The translations under genes and the position numbers were made by a program. Positions 39,101 to 50,951 of a stretch of 64,000 bases of DNA are shown one piece after another. The stretch's first letter is position 1. Each line of letters begins with the position of its first letter. The notes under the pieces were generated by a model. It was given only the letters and a program-made list of their open reading frames with translations, was not told the origin of the DNA and did not search any database. Source of the DNA: Hondaea fermentalgiana (lineage: Eukaryota; Sar; Bigyra; Thraustochytrida; Thraustochytriidae); assembly GCA_014084085.1 (NCBI GenBank), contig NPFB01000111.1:8188-72187 (forward strand), written 5' to 3'.

Positions 39101-39880
39101 AGGAGCAAACAGACACGCAGAGAAAGAAAAGAAATAAAGAAAGAAAGAAAGAAAGAAAGGAAGAAAGAAAGAAAGAAAGAAAGGAGAAAAAGCGAGAGAA
39201 AGAAAGAAAAAGAAAGAAAGAAACAAACCCCCAACACGAGCGCGCCCGAGCCGCGCCGCAGCCTGACGGACCCGGCGAGGCGCCGGCCTGCAGGCGGAGG
39301 CGCCAGCGCAGCCCGCGGCGAGCCAGCCACGCAGGCAGGCAGGCAGGCAGGCGGGCGGGCGGGCGAGGCACACGTGCGCGTGCGGTTGCCGAGCGCGGTG
39401 CAGCGCGACGCGAGGCGTGGCGTCCGCGAGGGAAGGGAAGGGAAGGATTGCAATTGCACGTTTTGAAAAAGTAAAAGAAAAGTAAAAAGGAAAAAAAGAA
39501 AAAGAAAAAAGGAAAAAAAAGAAAAAGGAAGCGAGAAAGACGGAAAGAGGACACAGAAAACAAAAAACCTCTTTCTCCTCTCACTTCCTCCTTTCTTCCT
39601 CCTTTCCTCCCTTCCTTCCTTCCTTCCTTCCTTTCTTTCTTTCTTCGCGGCCGCACCTTCCGCGCCCTCCACCTCTCTCCCCCTCTCCCCCCTTCCCGCC
39701 TCTTTCTTCCATCCCTCTCTCCCTCCCCTCTCCGCCTTCGCGGGCCCCGTTCGCTCGCCTCCTTTCTCCCCTTGTCTCTCCATCACCCATTTCGGCGATT
39801 ACATTTCATTCTATTTCAAGGAGACGCGCGCAGGATAGAGCAGAGGAGGGGAGACACGGAGCAGAGCCGCCAAACAAACC
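36121..39880. repeat. Region dense in tetra- and pentanucleotide microsatellites
   Basis: Simple repeats follow one another with little else: (GCGA)n at about 36325-36355, (TGAA)n at about 36543-36586, GCAGT then ATGCA pentamers at about 36773-36835, CCAAG at about 37120-37140, GATGC at about 37545-37590, TCGCA/TCGCT at about 37970-38025, CTCTC and CTCTG at about 38170-38212, GCAAGCCAAG at about 38745-38800, AAAG at about 39120-39235 and a C/T-rich run at about 39570-39725. Open frames here overlap in several phases on both strands and carry repeat-derived peptides, so I reject them. The region ends at the start of the KDM6-like gene and may include its leader. Confidence 0.8.
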
Positions 39881-39886
39881 GCGCGG

Positions 39887-39960
39887 ATGCCTGGGCCCTG
39901 CGCGGCCGAGGACGCCGCCGCCGCGCGCAAGACGCTCGTCGTGCGCAGGGCGCTGCCCGC

Positions 39961-39992
<32 letters not shown>

Positions 39993-40147
39993 GCGGAGCC
40001 AAAGACACCATGGTCGAAGCGGTTACCGCCGGGGAGCATGAGGCGCCCATGACGCACGTCAAGCAGCCTCTCCACCACCAGCACCAGCAACAGGCGGCCG
40101 CTCCGAAGCAAACGCTCGCGCAGCCGCAGCAGCAGCAACAGCAGCGG

Positions 40148-40179
<32 letters not shown>

Positions 40180-40563
40180 GCAGCAGCAACAACAGCAGCA
40201 ACCTCAGCAGGCGCTGACGCAGCAACGCAAGCCACAGCATGCGTCAAGCGTCGTCGTATCTTCTGGCGCGTCGGCACCGAGTAGCACTAAACAAGGCCAA
40301 ACGCCGGCTGCCAACGTGCAAGTCAAGTCCGAAGCAGGCGTCGCGCCGCAACATCAGCAACAGGCCAGACAGGCTGCCAGCGCAGCTCCCATCGTAAAAC
40401 CTCCCGCCATTCGCTATCGATGTTGTCTGTGCCTCGGGCCGGATCTTCCCCCGCCACCAACGCAAACGTCTTCGGCGGCGGCGGCGCCCAACTCCGGTAC
40501 AGTGGCTTCACCAGCATCCACGCCAGCTTCGTCGACAACCACTGCGCAAAGTACACCCTCGGG

Positions 40564-40598
<35 letters not shown>

Positions 40599-43500
40599 AG
40601 CCAGCAGCAGCCGCCATCAATACCCCTTCCAAGCCTGCAGCCACGGCGATCGCTACTGCCTCCAAACCAGGGCAGCTCGTCCCTTCTTCGACGGCCGCTT
40701 CTTCTGCCGCAACCTCTGCGTCTAAGCCGGGAGTCCCTCCCGCTGCGAGAGGAGTCCCTGCCAATACCTCCACAGCCGCTCCCGCCGCCACATCCACACC
40801 TGTTGCGGCAGCAAAAGCGACCACATCCCTGACGTCTACACCTGCTGGCGCACCGCGGCCTAATCCACATCCACAGCAGTCTGTTATTGCCAGCAACAAC
40901 AACAACAACAGACTCACCAATGCCGTGCCGGCATCGAGGCCCATGGCCCCCATGCACGCCGCAGGTCCGAGACCTGGCGCTCCCGGATCTGGTGCACACC
41001 CCAACATGATGCACCGGAGTATCCCGCCCCAATACCAACACCATCGTGGCGTGCCCAACGCTCACATGGCCCGCCCTGGCTACCGTGTGCGCCCCGGCCA
41101 CCCGTACGGCCAGCCCCCCAACAAGATGGCCCGCACGGCTCCCATTGTCTCTGGTGTCAACGCTCCCGCCGTCAAGGCGTTGCCCAAGATTGACTTTCCC
41201 AAGGTCAACTCCACCTCGTTCGTTCGCGTGCTCGGGTGTACCATGCACGAAGAATGTATGAATCTGGCCAAGAGGAATAACCTCCTTTCCCGCATTGATC
41301 GCCAGCGCGTAAAGGAGGAAGATCACGGCAACCTTGATTCCGAGAGATTTGGCGCAAGCGTTCTCGCCAAGAACATCACCATCGTCGAAGGTCTTCTTGA
41401 AGCATCGGGTCTCAGCAACGACCTCTTTAGCTTCGCAAGCCTCGAAAAGGTCACTGGACCCACAAAGCCCGCCCGTCGCATGCCCAAGCGCAAGTCCACG
41501 GCGTCCAGCAACACCACTTCCTCGTTCTCCTCGAGTACAGCAGCAGCGCAGTCTTCGTCTGATCCCGCGGCTGCTGCTGCCGCCGCCGCAGCAGACGCAG
41601 ACACTCCCAAAGCGAGCGTCCCCGTCGCTGTCTTCAAGCATTCCGCCGTCTCGGGGCCCTGCAAGATCCGCGAGGAGCGCGTCGGAACGGTCTCCCTGAG
41701 TAACGCAGTGCACAAGCTCGCTGTCAAGCAGGCCGAGCAAGAGGCGCAGGAACGCGCCAAGGAGTCCCTCGCTGCCGAGGCGAAACGGCCTGCCACGCGC
41801 CGCATCTCCACGCGCGCGGCTGCAGCTGCCGCAGCAAAGGAGGCAAAGACCGCAAAGTCTGCCGCCGACACCACCTCTTCGCAAACCGACGATGCCGCCT
41901 CTGCTTCTGCTGACGACGCCCCCGCTGGTGATGACAACGAGGAGGGCGACAATGAAGCTGCCAACGCTCCTTCAAACAGTCCCACTGCAAATTCAACCAC
42001 AGCAAAACCTGCTTCCGGCGTGGCACCCAGCGCAGGCAATGTTGCGGCAGCAGATCGTGCACTCAAGCGCAAGAGAGCAGAGAACGAAGCGTCGTCCAAG
42101 GAGTCTACACATGTCCGCTGCGCAAGGCAATCGCTCGGCCACAATAATGAAAACTGGAAGCTTCAACGCCTCGAGCTACAGAAACTTCCCGAGTGCATCC
42201 GCTTTACCAGTCCTGTCAATGTTCTTCACATTCATCAGTCGTCGACGCTCAAGATTGGCCCACAGCTCTCGATCAAGGAGACCGGCGTCTGCTCGCCCCT
42301 TCGTGAAGGTACCAACCGATACCGTACCTTTAGCATCAACCATGGGCCCGGTCAAGAGGAGTGGGGTGCCGTCGCCGCGTCGCACGCCGAGGCCGCGCGC
42401 CAACTCTATGGCAGTGACTTTGGCAAGATCTTTCCCAATGTCGGCTACCTGATTCGCAACGGAATCCCCGTCATGTACGGTCTTCTCCAGCGCAAGGAGC
42501 TCGTGGGCATTAGCCCTGGCACCGTGTTCTGGACCATGGCGCGTGGCGACATGGTGTCTTCCTCGTGGAATTTTCTCGAGCGCGCCGTCTCTTCGTTTCG
42601 TCTCGCCTCCGAGGTCAGGCCCATGATCAACTTGGCGCTCGACCTTGCCATCACCGAGCTCGAGGCCGCCAAACAAAAGTCGGCCACTCTCTCCAACCCT
42701 CTGCTTGGCCTCCTCACCTCGCAGCTCGAGCACGCGCTCGATCGCGAAGAGTCCATTCGCCGTCAGGCTCTTGAACACCAATTTAGGCCCGCACCGGAAC
42801 CTGTTGGTTCCAATGCGACCCACTGCGAGGACTGCCATCGCGAGCTCTTTCATCACTACTTTTACTGCAGCACCTGCGACTGTCTCGGACCCGAAAAGAG
42901 CATGGATCTCAATGCCACTGGCACCACGGCCACGCTGAACCACGCGGCCTTGGCCATTATTGCTGCCAGTAAAAAAGCGCAGCTTCCCTCGCATCTGGCT
43001 TCCGGGTCTGCATCGACTCACGGTCCGTCAGCGACGGCCATGCTTGCCGGCAAGCCTCGTCCTACCGCCTTTGCGAGTCGCCGTCCGGCACCGGGAGGCA
43101 TGGTCCGCCCGGTGCCGTCGCAGCAGCAGGCTGCCATGCATGCGAAGAACCCGCAGGCTGTAAACGCGGCCGGCAATGTCATGCGCCCCACTCATGTGCA
43201 GCTTGACGCGCAGCGCCGGTCTGCCTTTTCCAATACACGTGGCGGCATGCAGCATCCAATCAAGACCGAGCGCCCTGCGGCTCGCGATCTCGAGACAAGA
43301 AGCGAGCCTGGTGAACCTGTACGCACTGTATCTTCCTCTTCCTCCGCGCCAACTTCAGGATGCAATGGCGGCTCCAGCACTTCGGTCAAGAGCGAGCCTG
43401 CCCTCAAGGCCGAGGCGCAGCGCCAACAACAGCCGCAGCAGCAGCGCCCCGGTATGTCGGGTCCGATGAACGCGTCGTCCAAGACCATGCTTCCTGGTGG

Positions 43501-46201
43501 ACAGCGTCCTCCTCTCACCGCCTCTACGGCATCCTCCTCGACCTATGCACGCCCTGTCATGGCGAACTCAAGCATGCATAGGCCCATGGGGACCGGCACG
43601 ATGGCACCGGGCATGCATCGTCCGGGCATGTCCAACGGGGCCATGGCTCATAAATCGAGCCTTGGCAAGATCAATACTCTTGCAGGACCCGAAAAGAAGA
43701 CGGCTTCGAGGCGAAAGCCTCGATCTCCAGTTCCTACTTGGCTCCGTGTAGATAGTCGTGTCATTGTCAACGACTCGGGCCAGATCGGTACCGTCACAAA
43801 GAGTGGTCATGGCTTTTATACAGTACAGCTCGATGGAACCACCAAGACAGTCCTCAAGCGCCGGAACGGTCTCAGCTCGCCCGCGGCGGTCCGCAGCAAC
43901 GTGGTCTTTTCATGTTCCGAGCAAGAGGCTGAGATGCTTGGCACTTCGCCGGATTCCATTGCGACCTGGCGCGAGCTCGTGGGTGGCAGCTTTCCTGGTG
44001 GCAAGATTCTCCCGCCTTGCCCTCCTCTTGGCATGCATGGTATGGCATATGGCAAGCCTGGTGGCCCTCTCGGAAAGGACGACCACATGGCGCGCTCCTC
44101 ATCCTCAGCCTGTGCCATTGCCAATGCCGTCGCAAACCCCTGCCGCATGTCTGGTGTCCTCGGTGGTCATGCCGGGGTGCGTCCGGGCATGAGTCACGTG
44201 GGAATGCACCCGCAAGCACGTTCACATCCTGGCATGTCTTCGCAGCCTGCTCGTCCTCAATGGGCTGGCGGACCCACGCAAGCGCGTCAACCCCACCCTC
44301 ACATGCAGCAACAGCGTCCTGGCGCTTACCCCGTTGCCGCACGCCCTGGTTATGCCGCTGCGGCGCAGACTGCGCGTCCCATTGGTGGACCTTCTGTCCA
44401 AGGACGCCCGCCCGTGCAGCAGCAGCAGCAGCAGAACGTTTCGACGCCGGACAAGACTGGCGTCGCGATCGACAAAAGCAAGGGCTCGGCTCATGCGACG
44501 ACTGCTGTTGCTGCCGCCGCCAAGCCGGGCCCAATTCCCGCTGCAGTCCCTCAGGAATTGCGAAAGGTCCTCCGGTCGCGCCCCGCCGTCTTTTGCTCCG
44601 AGTGCTGGCAACGCCATCGGGCACAACACAATGGCCATCTCACTCTCTGTCTCGAGCGCTGGTACCTCGAAGACTTGCGCATGCGTGTCCAAGAGGTCGC
44701 GCAGCTTTTGCGGACCCGGACCGCCAGCATTGAGCACCTCGTGGTCAAGCCCCCGACGACAATCGAGGAGATGCTCGGCAATGTGCATCTTGCGCGTGCA
44801 CGCGACGTTCCAGTCGCACGGTCTTCGCTCGCGCGCCCCGATCTCGCGCCCCGACGCGTTGCTCCGAACCAAATGCCGCACCCCATCACGTCTGTGATGA
44901 AGCCCATCATTGCCGGCGTGGTGGACCGCGACTTGTGCATTAGGGTCTGGCACACTGAACAGCAACGTGTCAAGAAGATGGCATCTAGCGTTGCCTCTTC
45001 GGCGACTGCCTCGACGAGCGCAGCGACAACGTCGGCGACCAGCAACTCCACTGTGGTGCCCGTGGCTGCTAAAAGTGCCCTGGCGAATGGCAACAAGAGC
45101 GGGCCAACCACGGCGGTCGCTGCCACGGCCAACGCCAAGCCGTCCGTCGCTCCCGTCCCGCCCATGGCGCCTTCTGCTCAAACGGCAACCAAAGCTGCCG
45201 CCGCCGCAACAACAACAACAACGGCCGCGCTCGCGAACCGCGCCAAGGTGGGACCTATTGTCATGTCGCGCGGCCCGAGTTCATGCAGCGTACAATCCGC
45301 CAAGGACGTTAACAACAAAAAGAAGAAGATGGCTTCCGTTCAAGCCAGCGCGTGCCCAAAGCGCCGCAAGAAAGTTTCTGGCGCCCCTCTTCCTCCTCGC
45401 CAGCAACACCCCCCGCAGGCGCTCAACTCGCGCACGCAACTGCAGAACCCTGCGGCGGCTTCGAATCTTCCTCGGTCCGAGACGTCTGTAAGCGCGCCGA
45501 GAACTCCGCAAATGAAACCGGAGCCGCAGCCGCTGCAGCCTCTGCATCCGTCAATCTTGACGACCCCCAAGGCAACGCGCGGGCCCTCCCTTATTCGCGC
45601 GAGCGCGAGCGCAAGTTCGTTGCCCTTTTTGCCATTGGATCCCTTCGAAGCCTCGCCTCTCAAGGGTGGCTTTACTGGACCAGTGTCTTCGTCGAGCATC
45701 GTGAGCGATCTCGACCAGTGTTCCATTCCGGATTCGCCGGGGTGGAACTCATTTTTGCTCGCTGACGACACGGAGCGCGCCCTGTTTTCCCTGGATGATG
45801 ACAGCAAGAGCGTTTCGAGTCTCACGAGCGCGGCTGCTAGCAACGAGGAGGTGCAGCAGCTCTTGGACATGAAGCGAGAGATTTCGGACTCGTCGAGCGC
45901 AAGCTTTTTCGACGACCCGGTCACGGACGACGCAACTGCCGCGGCGGCCGTCGCAGCCGCTGTTGCAGCTGCCGAAGCCCAAGACGTCGGCGTCGGTTCG
46001 GATCCTGATTCGGTGTCCATCTTTGACGAGAACGACTTTGGCATGTCGCACATGTCCGTGGTGGACCCACTGATGGATGTGCAGGTTTCCGCCGATGGTG
46101 ACCGCGTTCCTTCTTCGGGCGAGTCTGCCATTTCAGTGGGCCCTGTCGCCGTCTCTCTGGCCAATACTGACTTCTCCGAATGGCTCACGGAGATCTGCTG
46201 A
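39887..46201 (+). CDS. KDM6/UTX-related JmjC protein, predicted catalytically inactive
   Basis: 2104 aa. Residues 1-430 are Gln-, Ala- and Pro-rich, with CAG-encoded poly-Q at about 39962-39991 and 40123-40212. Residues about 430-520 and 735-900 match the KDM6 (UTX/JMJD3) linker and JmjC core: NENWKLQRLELQKLP, SINHGPGQEEW (816-826), PVMYGLLQRKELVGISPGTV. KDM6 enzymes demethylate H3K27. Here the HxE iron motif is absent (residues 805-808 are Leu-Arg-Glu-Gly) and the distal His in GTVHW is Phe881, so iron binding looks lost. The KDM6 helical linker and zinc domain follow, but the zinc domain is split: C980-x2-C983 and C994-x2-C997 are separated by about 570 residues from C1570-x2-C1573 and its helix ERWYLEDLRMRVQEV. 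The insert is Met/Pro/Gln-rich and holds an SH3/Tudor-like beta module (about 1284-1330). The C-terminus is acidic and Ser-rich. Nuclear location is inferred. Confidence 0.75.
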
Positions 46202-47501
46202 GTGATCACTGTCACACAATATACACACCTGCGGGGCGCTTTGTGCGATCGGGGGAAACGGTCGCCTCGCGCTCTGCGATGATCATACCGACATTGATTT
46301 ACTGTTTGATTGACTGACTGACAAGCGGACGCACGCATACGTATGTATATGCGCATGCATGCATCTATGTATGTTCGTACGTTCGTACGGATGGATGGAT
46401 GGGCGGACGGGCGGATGACACTCTGATTGGCGACATCAGACTCCGCAAAGCTTGCTTTTTTGTTCCTGTAGGCTTTTTTTTTGTTTATTGAAAACTCTTG
46501 CTGAATCTGGTCAGCCTTTGCGTCCCTTCGTGCCTTGAATGCACGCAAGGGCTCGCTCCGCCCTCACCACATCATAAGTTGCTTAACCTGCCATTTTTCT
46601 ACCTTTTTTTTTTATAATTTCTCGCCTTCTTCTCCTTTCTTTTCCTCCTTTGTGAATGTTTCAAGTCATTGGGCAACGTCTGGCGTGACATGATCTACAG
46701 CAAGCTCGCAACGCTACATCCTTGATCCAGACAGAGTGCACGATGTAGACAAGCAGCCAGCTAGCTAGTCGCACTTTCTTCCGCTCGGGTGCCACTCACT
46801 GTCAGCCTCAAACTCGCTCTCTACGATTAGCCCTCCCCATACTTCCTCACAAGCTACTTTTCGCATCCTACCACGCTCTCTTTCTCGATGATGATGATGC
46901 TGATGTTGACACCCTGGCATCCTCATACTTTCTGCGCACTGAGACCGCGAGCTGTCAGCGCTAGCTTGTGCGACGTGCAAGAACTTGAAGATGCAACGAG
47001 CAAGCTACCAAGTCTAGGTCTACGCATGAAATGCCCGCCACTGACGTTCATGTGCATCACATGCCAATCATCATGATGTGTATCGTCGAGTCGGCCCCGG
47101 CACCATCTTGCTCCACGGCACCAGCTTGCTCCACGGCGAGGATCTCTTGCTCCACTGTCGCCGCGGCGCAGCTCGAGCTCGCGAGCCCGGCTGCCCGCAC
47201 GCAACGCCAACACGCACATGCCCCATGCGCCTTCCCCCTCGAACGTACGTTTCTGTTTGTTGTTCTCCGTTTGTTCGTGTTCGTGCTATGTTTGCGTCTG
47301 TTTCCTCGCACGCCAGGCCGTGAATGCCTCGCGAAGGCGAACTGGCCGCGGCGGAGCAAGCAGCAAGGAGCAGCGGCGCGGCGCGGGGCCGCGGCGGCAG
47401 AGCGCGAAGGGCGGAGCCGAGGCACCTCGCGGCGGGAGGGGCGCGGCGTGCGGCGAGGTGAGTGAGCCCGTCGGCGGTTTATTCTGTAAGGCCATGCGAA
47501 G
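46202..47501. other. Intergenic region up to the second gap
   Basis: No gene supported. Contains TGAC/TGAT and ATGT/GGAT tetranucleotide stretches (46300-46420), T-rich tracts and a short CA(G/C)CTTGCTCCACGG duplication near 47105-47140. The sequence becomes GC-rich close to the gap and may include upstream exon sequence of the RING gene, which I cannot delimit. Confidence 0.5.
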
Positions 47502-47601
47502 NNNNNNNNNNNNNNNNNNNNNNNNNNNNNNNNNNNNNNNNNNNNNNNNNNNNNNNNNNNNNNNNNNNNNNNNNNNNNNNNNNNNNNNNNNNNNNNNNNN
47601 N
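47502..47601. other. Assembly gap of 100 N
   Basis: Exactly 100 N, placeholder size. It removes the 5' end of the following RING gene. Confidence 0.95.
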
Positions 47602-47603
47602 CC

Positions 47604-48152
47604 GGTGTCGGCCCGGCCGCCGGCGCCGGCGCTGGCCTGCGGCGCCGGAAGCGCAGGCGCGCCGCCGAAGAGCGTAACGCAGCCGCAAGCGAGACCAAGG
47701 ACCCCGTCTTGGTCCGCGAGTACGACCTGAGCCGCGAAAGCTCCTGCATCGCGTCGTCGACACCGGCGCGGAGCCTCGCGCGCCAGCATCTGCATTCCCA
47801 GCATCAGATGGGCATGGACCTCGCGAGATCTTACTGCGCGGCTGCGCCCGGCGAAGACAAGCTGCGCGCCTCGCAGATGCGTTTTGCGAATAAAAAGCGC
47901 AAGCTCTCGAAATCCCCATCATCCTCGGCGCAGGGGTTCGCTACCTTGGCCCGCGAGTCGCCTTCCTCGCATTCACTTCGGCCTGCAGTTGCCTCGGCCA
48001 CTGCAGCCGCGGATGCTCGGCGTTTGCGTGAGGCCACCGAGGCCGCCGAGGCCGCCGCGGGGTCTTGCGCTAGCGCTTGCGCGTCAGGTGCGACCGCTTT
48101 CGGCGCGCCACGACTGGCCAAGCGCGCGTGGAACAGTACCTCTGCCACCGCT

Positions 48153-48241
<89 letters not shown>

Positions 48242-49211
48242 TAGCAGTTACGTATGCGATACCTCCGATGCAAGGGTCCTGAAACAGCCCCGTCTCGCAC
48301 AGTCGAGCAAGATGGACAACGACACTACCCTCACGAGCAAACCTGCTCCTGTAGCCTCGACCAGAAAGTCCACAGGGGCCTCTGGCGACGCTGAGGCTGA
48401 AGCCTGCGGCATTTGTTTCGATAACTTCGAGGAGCGTGGAGTTCTGAGCTCGTGCGAGCACAAATTCTGCTTTGGTTGCATCGACACATGGCTCCAGCGT
48501 AGTTGCAGGTGCCCACACTGCAAACGCGTGGTCAAGAGTCTCACCTCGAGCAAAACCGGCGTTACCAAGAGCGTGGCTCGTCGCGAGCTCCGCGACACGC
48601 TCGAACGCGAGGACGAAGAGTCCGACGATGACATTCACGACTTCATGGACAACATCGCACTCGTGGCCCGCTCACTGGGGCTTCGTCTCAACTATGTCCA
48701 CCGCACCGAACTTGACACCTTGTACCCGGATCATGTTCATGAAGGTTTGCATCCCTTATTCCCCGTGCCAAGCAGCGACGTTTTTGAGGACCCAATTCTG
48801 GTTCAAGATGCCACGCCTAATCCGGATCGGGCTCCTTACCAAGCGGCGCTTGCCAATGACGGGTCCCTGCCTTCTCGTCGCACGGCTTCCGCGCAGACCG
48901 CTAACTCCGCTTCGAGGCCGCGTCGTCGCCGTCCGCGAAGCGAGGCCGCGGCCTCATCATATGAGGAACCCTCCACACTGCGCCATGGAACAGTACAGCA
49001 AGACGCCAGCATGGCCTCCCAGCAGGCCCTCGAGGAACTTTTTTTCCCCGAGGCTTCCGCAATTGCAAGAGAAGAACGCATCATGTTCGCGCGCATTTTC
49101 CAAAGCCTCACGGAGCATATCGACCCCCAAAGTCTATGGGGGCGATCTGCCCCTCGTGTGCGTATGTCTGGTTCTGGCACTCCTCAGGACCCTATTGTCC
49201 TTGACGACTAG
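47604..49211 (+). CDS. RING-finger E3 ubiquitin ligase, Topors-like RING; 5' end lost in gap
   Basis: The frame is open from the gap edge (47604) to the stop at 49211, giving 535 residues here. The first downstream ATG is at 47808 (467 aa), but the sequence before it is basic and gene-like (RRRKRRRAAEERN), so the true start is probably inside the gap. The RING spans about 48400-48530: CGICFDNFEERGVLSSC, EHKFCFGCIDTW, CRCPHCK. Spacing and the FCFGCIDTW block resemble Topors and PHRF1-type RINGs, and a basic then acidic helix follows (RELRDTLEREDEESDDD) as in Topors. Such proteins attach ubiquitin (Topors also SUMO) to nuclear targets. A Ser-rich tract encoded by (AGC)n lies at 48148-48245. KKRKLSK near 47893 is a possible nuclear signal. 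Confidence 0.75.
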
Positions 49212-49418
49212 CTAGCTAGCGATGCTCCTTGTACATGAATTTTCTTGCGCCTGCGCATTTTCCTATGTAGATTTGCTTGACTATGTCTTGTTCTCTCAAC
49301 AAATGCATCTATCTTTACAATCTAACAAATCTGAATCAGAATAGGCCTAACACAAATTCCTCCCTCCCTTTCTCCCTCCCTCCCTTTCTCTCTCCCCTTT
49401 TTACTCACTTCATCAGCA

Positions 49419-50951
49419 TCAGAACGAAAAACTCGTAGACATCCCCTCATCCTTTTCCTCCATGCTCTTCTCCTCGAGAGATTCGCGACGCCGAGGTGTC
49501 GACGTGACAGAGACCGACGACCTTGTCGACGAAGTTGACGAGGAGGAAGAGGCGCGACGAGGACGAATCTTGAGACCTACTCTTGCAGCCCCGCCTCGCG
49601 TTTCCTCGGAGACGCCCGTTTCGGGACGACAATGGGTTCCGAGGCGAAGCCATTTTTCAAAGACGCGGCCTCGGCCCCGAGGTGCGTGCAGCGGTCGCTG
49701 GTCAATCCTCTCCAAGAGTGTGAGGTCCGACGCTGCATGCCCGTAGTACTCGCGCCCAATCACGGCGGTAACATCCTCACCAAGGCGACGCAACAACGTG
49801 GCGTGCCACGCGTTCTGCACCCCGAGAAAGGGGTTCGTGTTGGCTTCGATAAGCCACGGCTTGAGTTCTTGATCGAGCATGAGATCAAACCCAAACAGCT
49901 CAAACTTACGTACACCCGGGGTTGGGAGATTCATGTCCTTCAAAGTAGCACGAACTGCGTCCAGAATCAGCGTCTGGAAACGAGGCACGAGATCACGACA
50001 TACATCCGTGTCCTGCAAGTCTTGGTCCTCGTCAAACATGGTCTGCAAATCTGCAAAGGAGAGCGTGTTGCCCGCCTCGTATTGGCCTAATTTGGGACTT
50101 TTACGTTGCAGGCAGTAGTTACTCAAATGAGCACTTGCATCGTGAATCGTGTCCATCGAAAATGGCTCAGAGCACGTGCGCAGATAGCCTTCCTTGGCCA
50201 CGAAGATCTTGCCCGTGTCCAGCACCAATGCCCAAATTCGAATGTCAAATTTGCGATTACCATGCGGCCAGAGCAAAGGATTGGAAATATATCGTTGGAC
50301 TACAACATGCTTCCCGTCGCTCTTCTCCACGTAGGCCTTGATGTCGTCAAGTGAACGATAGACCTCGATTCCTCGCCCACAATTGAGCGCAGAAGGCTTG
50401 CAGATCCACGCTGCGCCCTGTTCTGCACTCGCAACGGCCCGTTTCAGTGCTGGCCAAGCCGCACATGCATAGGAAGAAATCACCCATGTCCCTGGTAGAA
50501 CCTCGTCGGTCTCAATGCGCCGTTGCGTGTAGAAGCGCGACAAGCTCCGGAACAAACCAACCTTGGTGCATAAGCTCGAGTTGCGTGGGAAATGATTGAT
50601 TACCGGCATGCGCGCGTAGTTTGGAACGACAGCGTCAAAGATCGTGCGTGCGTGCGGTCGAGCTTCACTTCGATAAGCCAGGGTCGGTTTCCAGATGAGG
50701 TCAACCATGCCGCGCTCGATGCGTTTCCGGAGGGCTTCATCCTCATCGCCCTGACGCGCACTCGGCGCGAGTACCTCGCCACCACCACCATTCTCGCACT
50801 CCACCAGACCGTCAAAAGCATCACGCATTACCGCGGAGTTTCCTGCAAACACGCACACGCAGAGTCCGCTGCTACGATCTTTATCTTCAATGGCCATCTT
50901 CGTATGCCGCTTCTCCATTGCCCTCGACGCCATCTTTTCGTAGGGCGGCAT
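49419..50951 (-). CDS. Tubulin-tyrosine ligase family (TTLL) enzyme
   Basis: 510 aa. The TTL catalytic domain occupies about residues 100-420. ATP-grasp motifs in order are WICKPSALNCGRGIEV (phosphate-binding loop), VVQRYISNPLL, RKFDIRIWALV (a family hallmark) and FELFGFDLMLD followed by PWLIEANTNPFLG with the metal-binding Glu and Asn. TTLL enzymes ligate Tyr, Glu or Gly to tubulin tails, mainly on stable axonemal and centriolar microtubules. The motifs do not tell which amino acid is added. The C-terminal 90 residues are basic, Ser-rich and end in SFSF. Two in-frame ATGs near the start (codons 1 and 7) are equally plausible. It is tail-to-tail with the RING gene and head-to-head with the p25-alpha/PH gene. 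Confidence 0.88.
   Translation of the reverse strand: MPPYEKMASRAMEKRHTKMAIEDKDRSSGLCVCVFAGNSAVMRDAFDGLVECENGGGGEVLAPSARQGDEDEALRKRIERGMVDLIWKPTLAYRSEARPHARTIFDAVVPNYARMPVINHFPRNSSLCTKVGLFRSLSRFYTQRRIETDEVLPGTWVISSYACAAWPALKRAVASAEQGAAWICKPSALNCGRGIEVYRSLDDIKAYVEKSDGKHVVVQRYISNPLLWPHGNRKFDIRIWALVLDTGKIFVAKEGYLRTCSEPFSMDTIHDASAHLSNYCLQRKSPKLGQYEAGNTLSFADLQTMFDEDQDLQDTDVCRDLVPRFQTLILDAVRATLKDMNLPTPGVRKFELFGFDLMLDQELKPWLIEANTNPFLGVQNAWHATLLRRLGEDVTAVIGREYYGHAASDLTLLERIDQRPLHAPRGRGRVFEKWLRLGTHCRPETGVSEETRGGAARVGLKIRPRRASSSSSTSSTRSSVSVTSTPRRRESLEEKSMEEKDEGMSTSFSF

Noticed and set aside
36576..39474. Several overlapping open frames of 100-390 codons on both strands
   Set aside because: Pentanucleotide repeats read open in all phases. 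The peptides are repeat-derived, overlap each other and match no domain.
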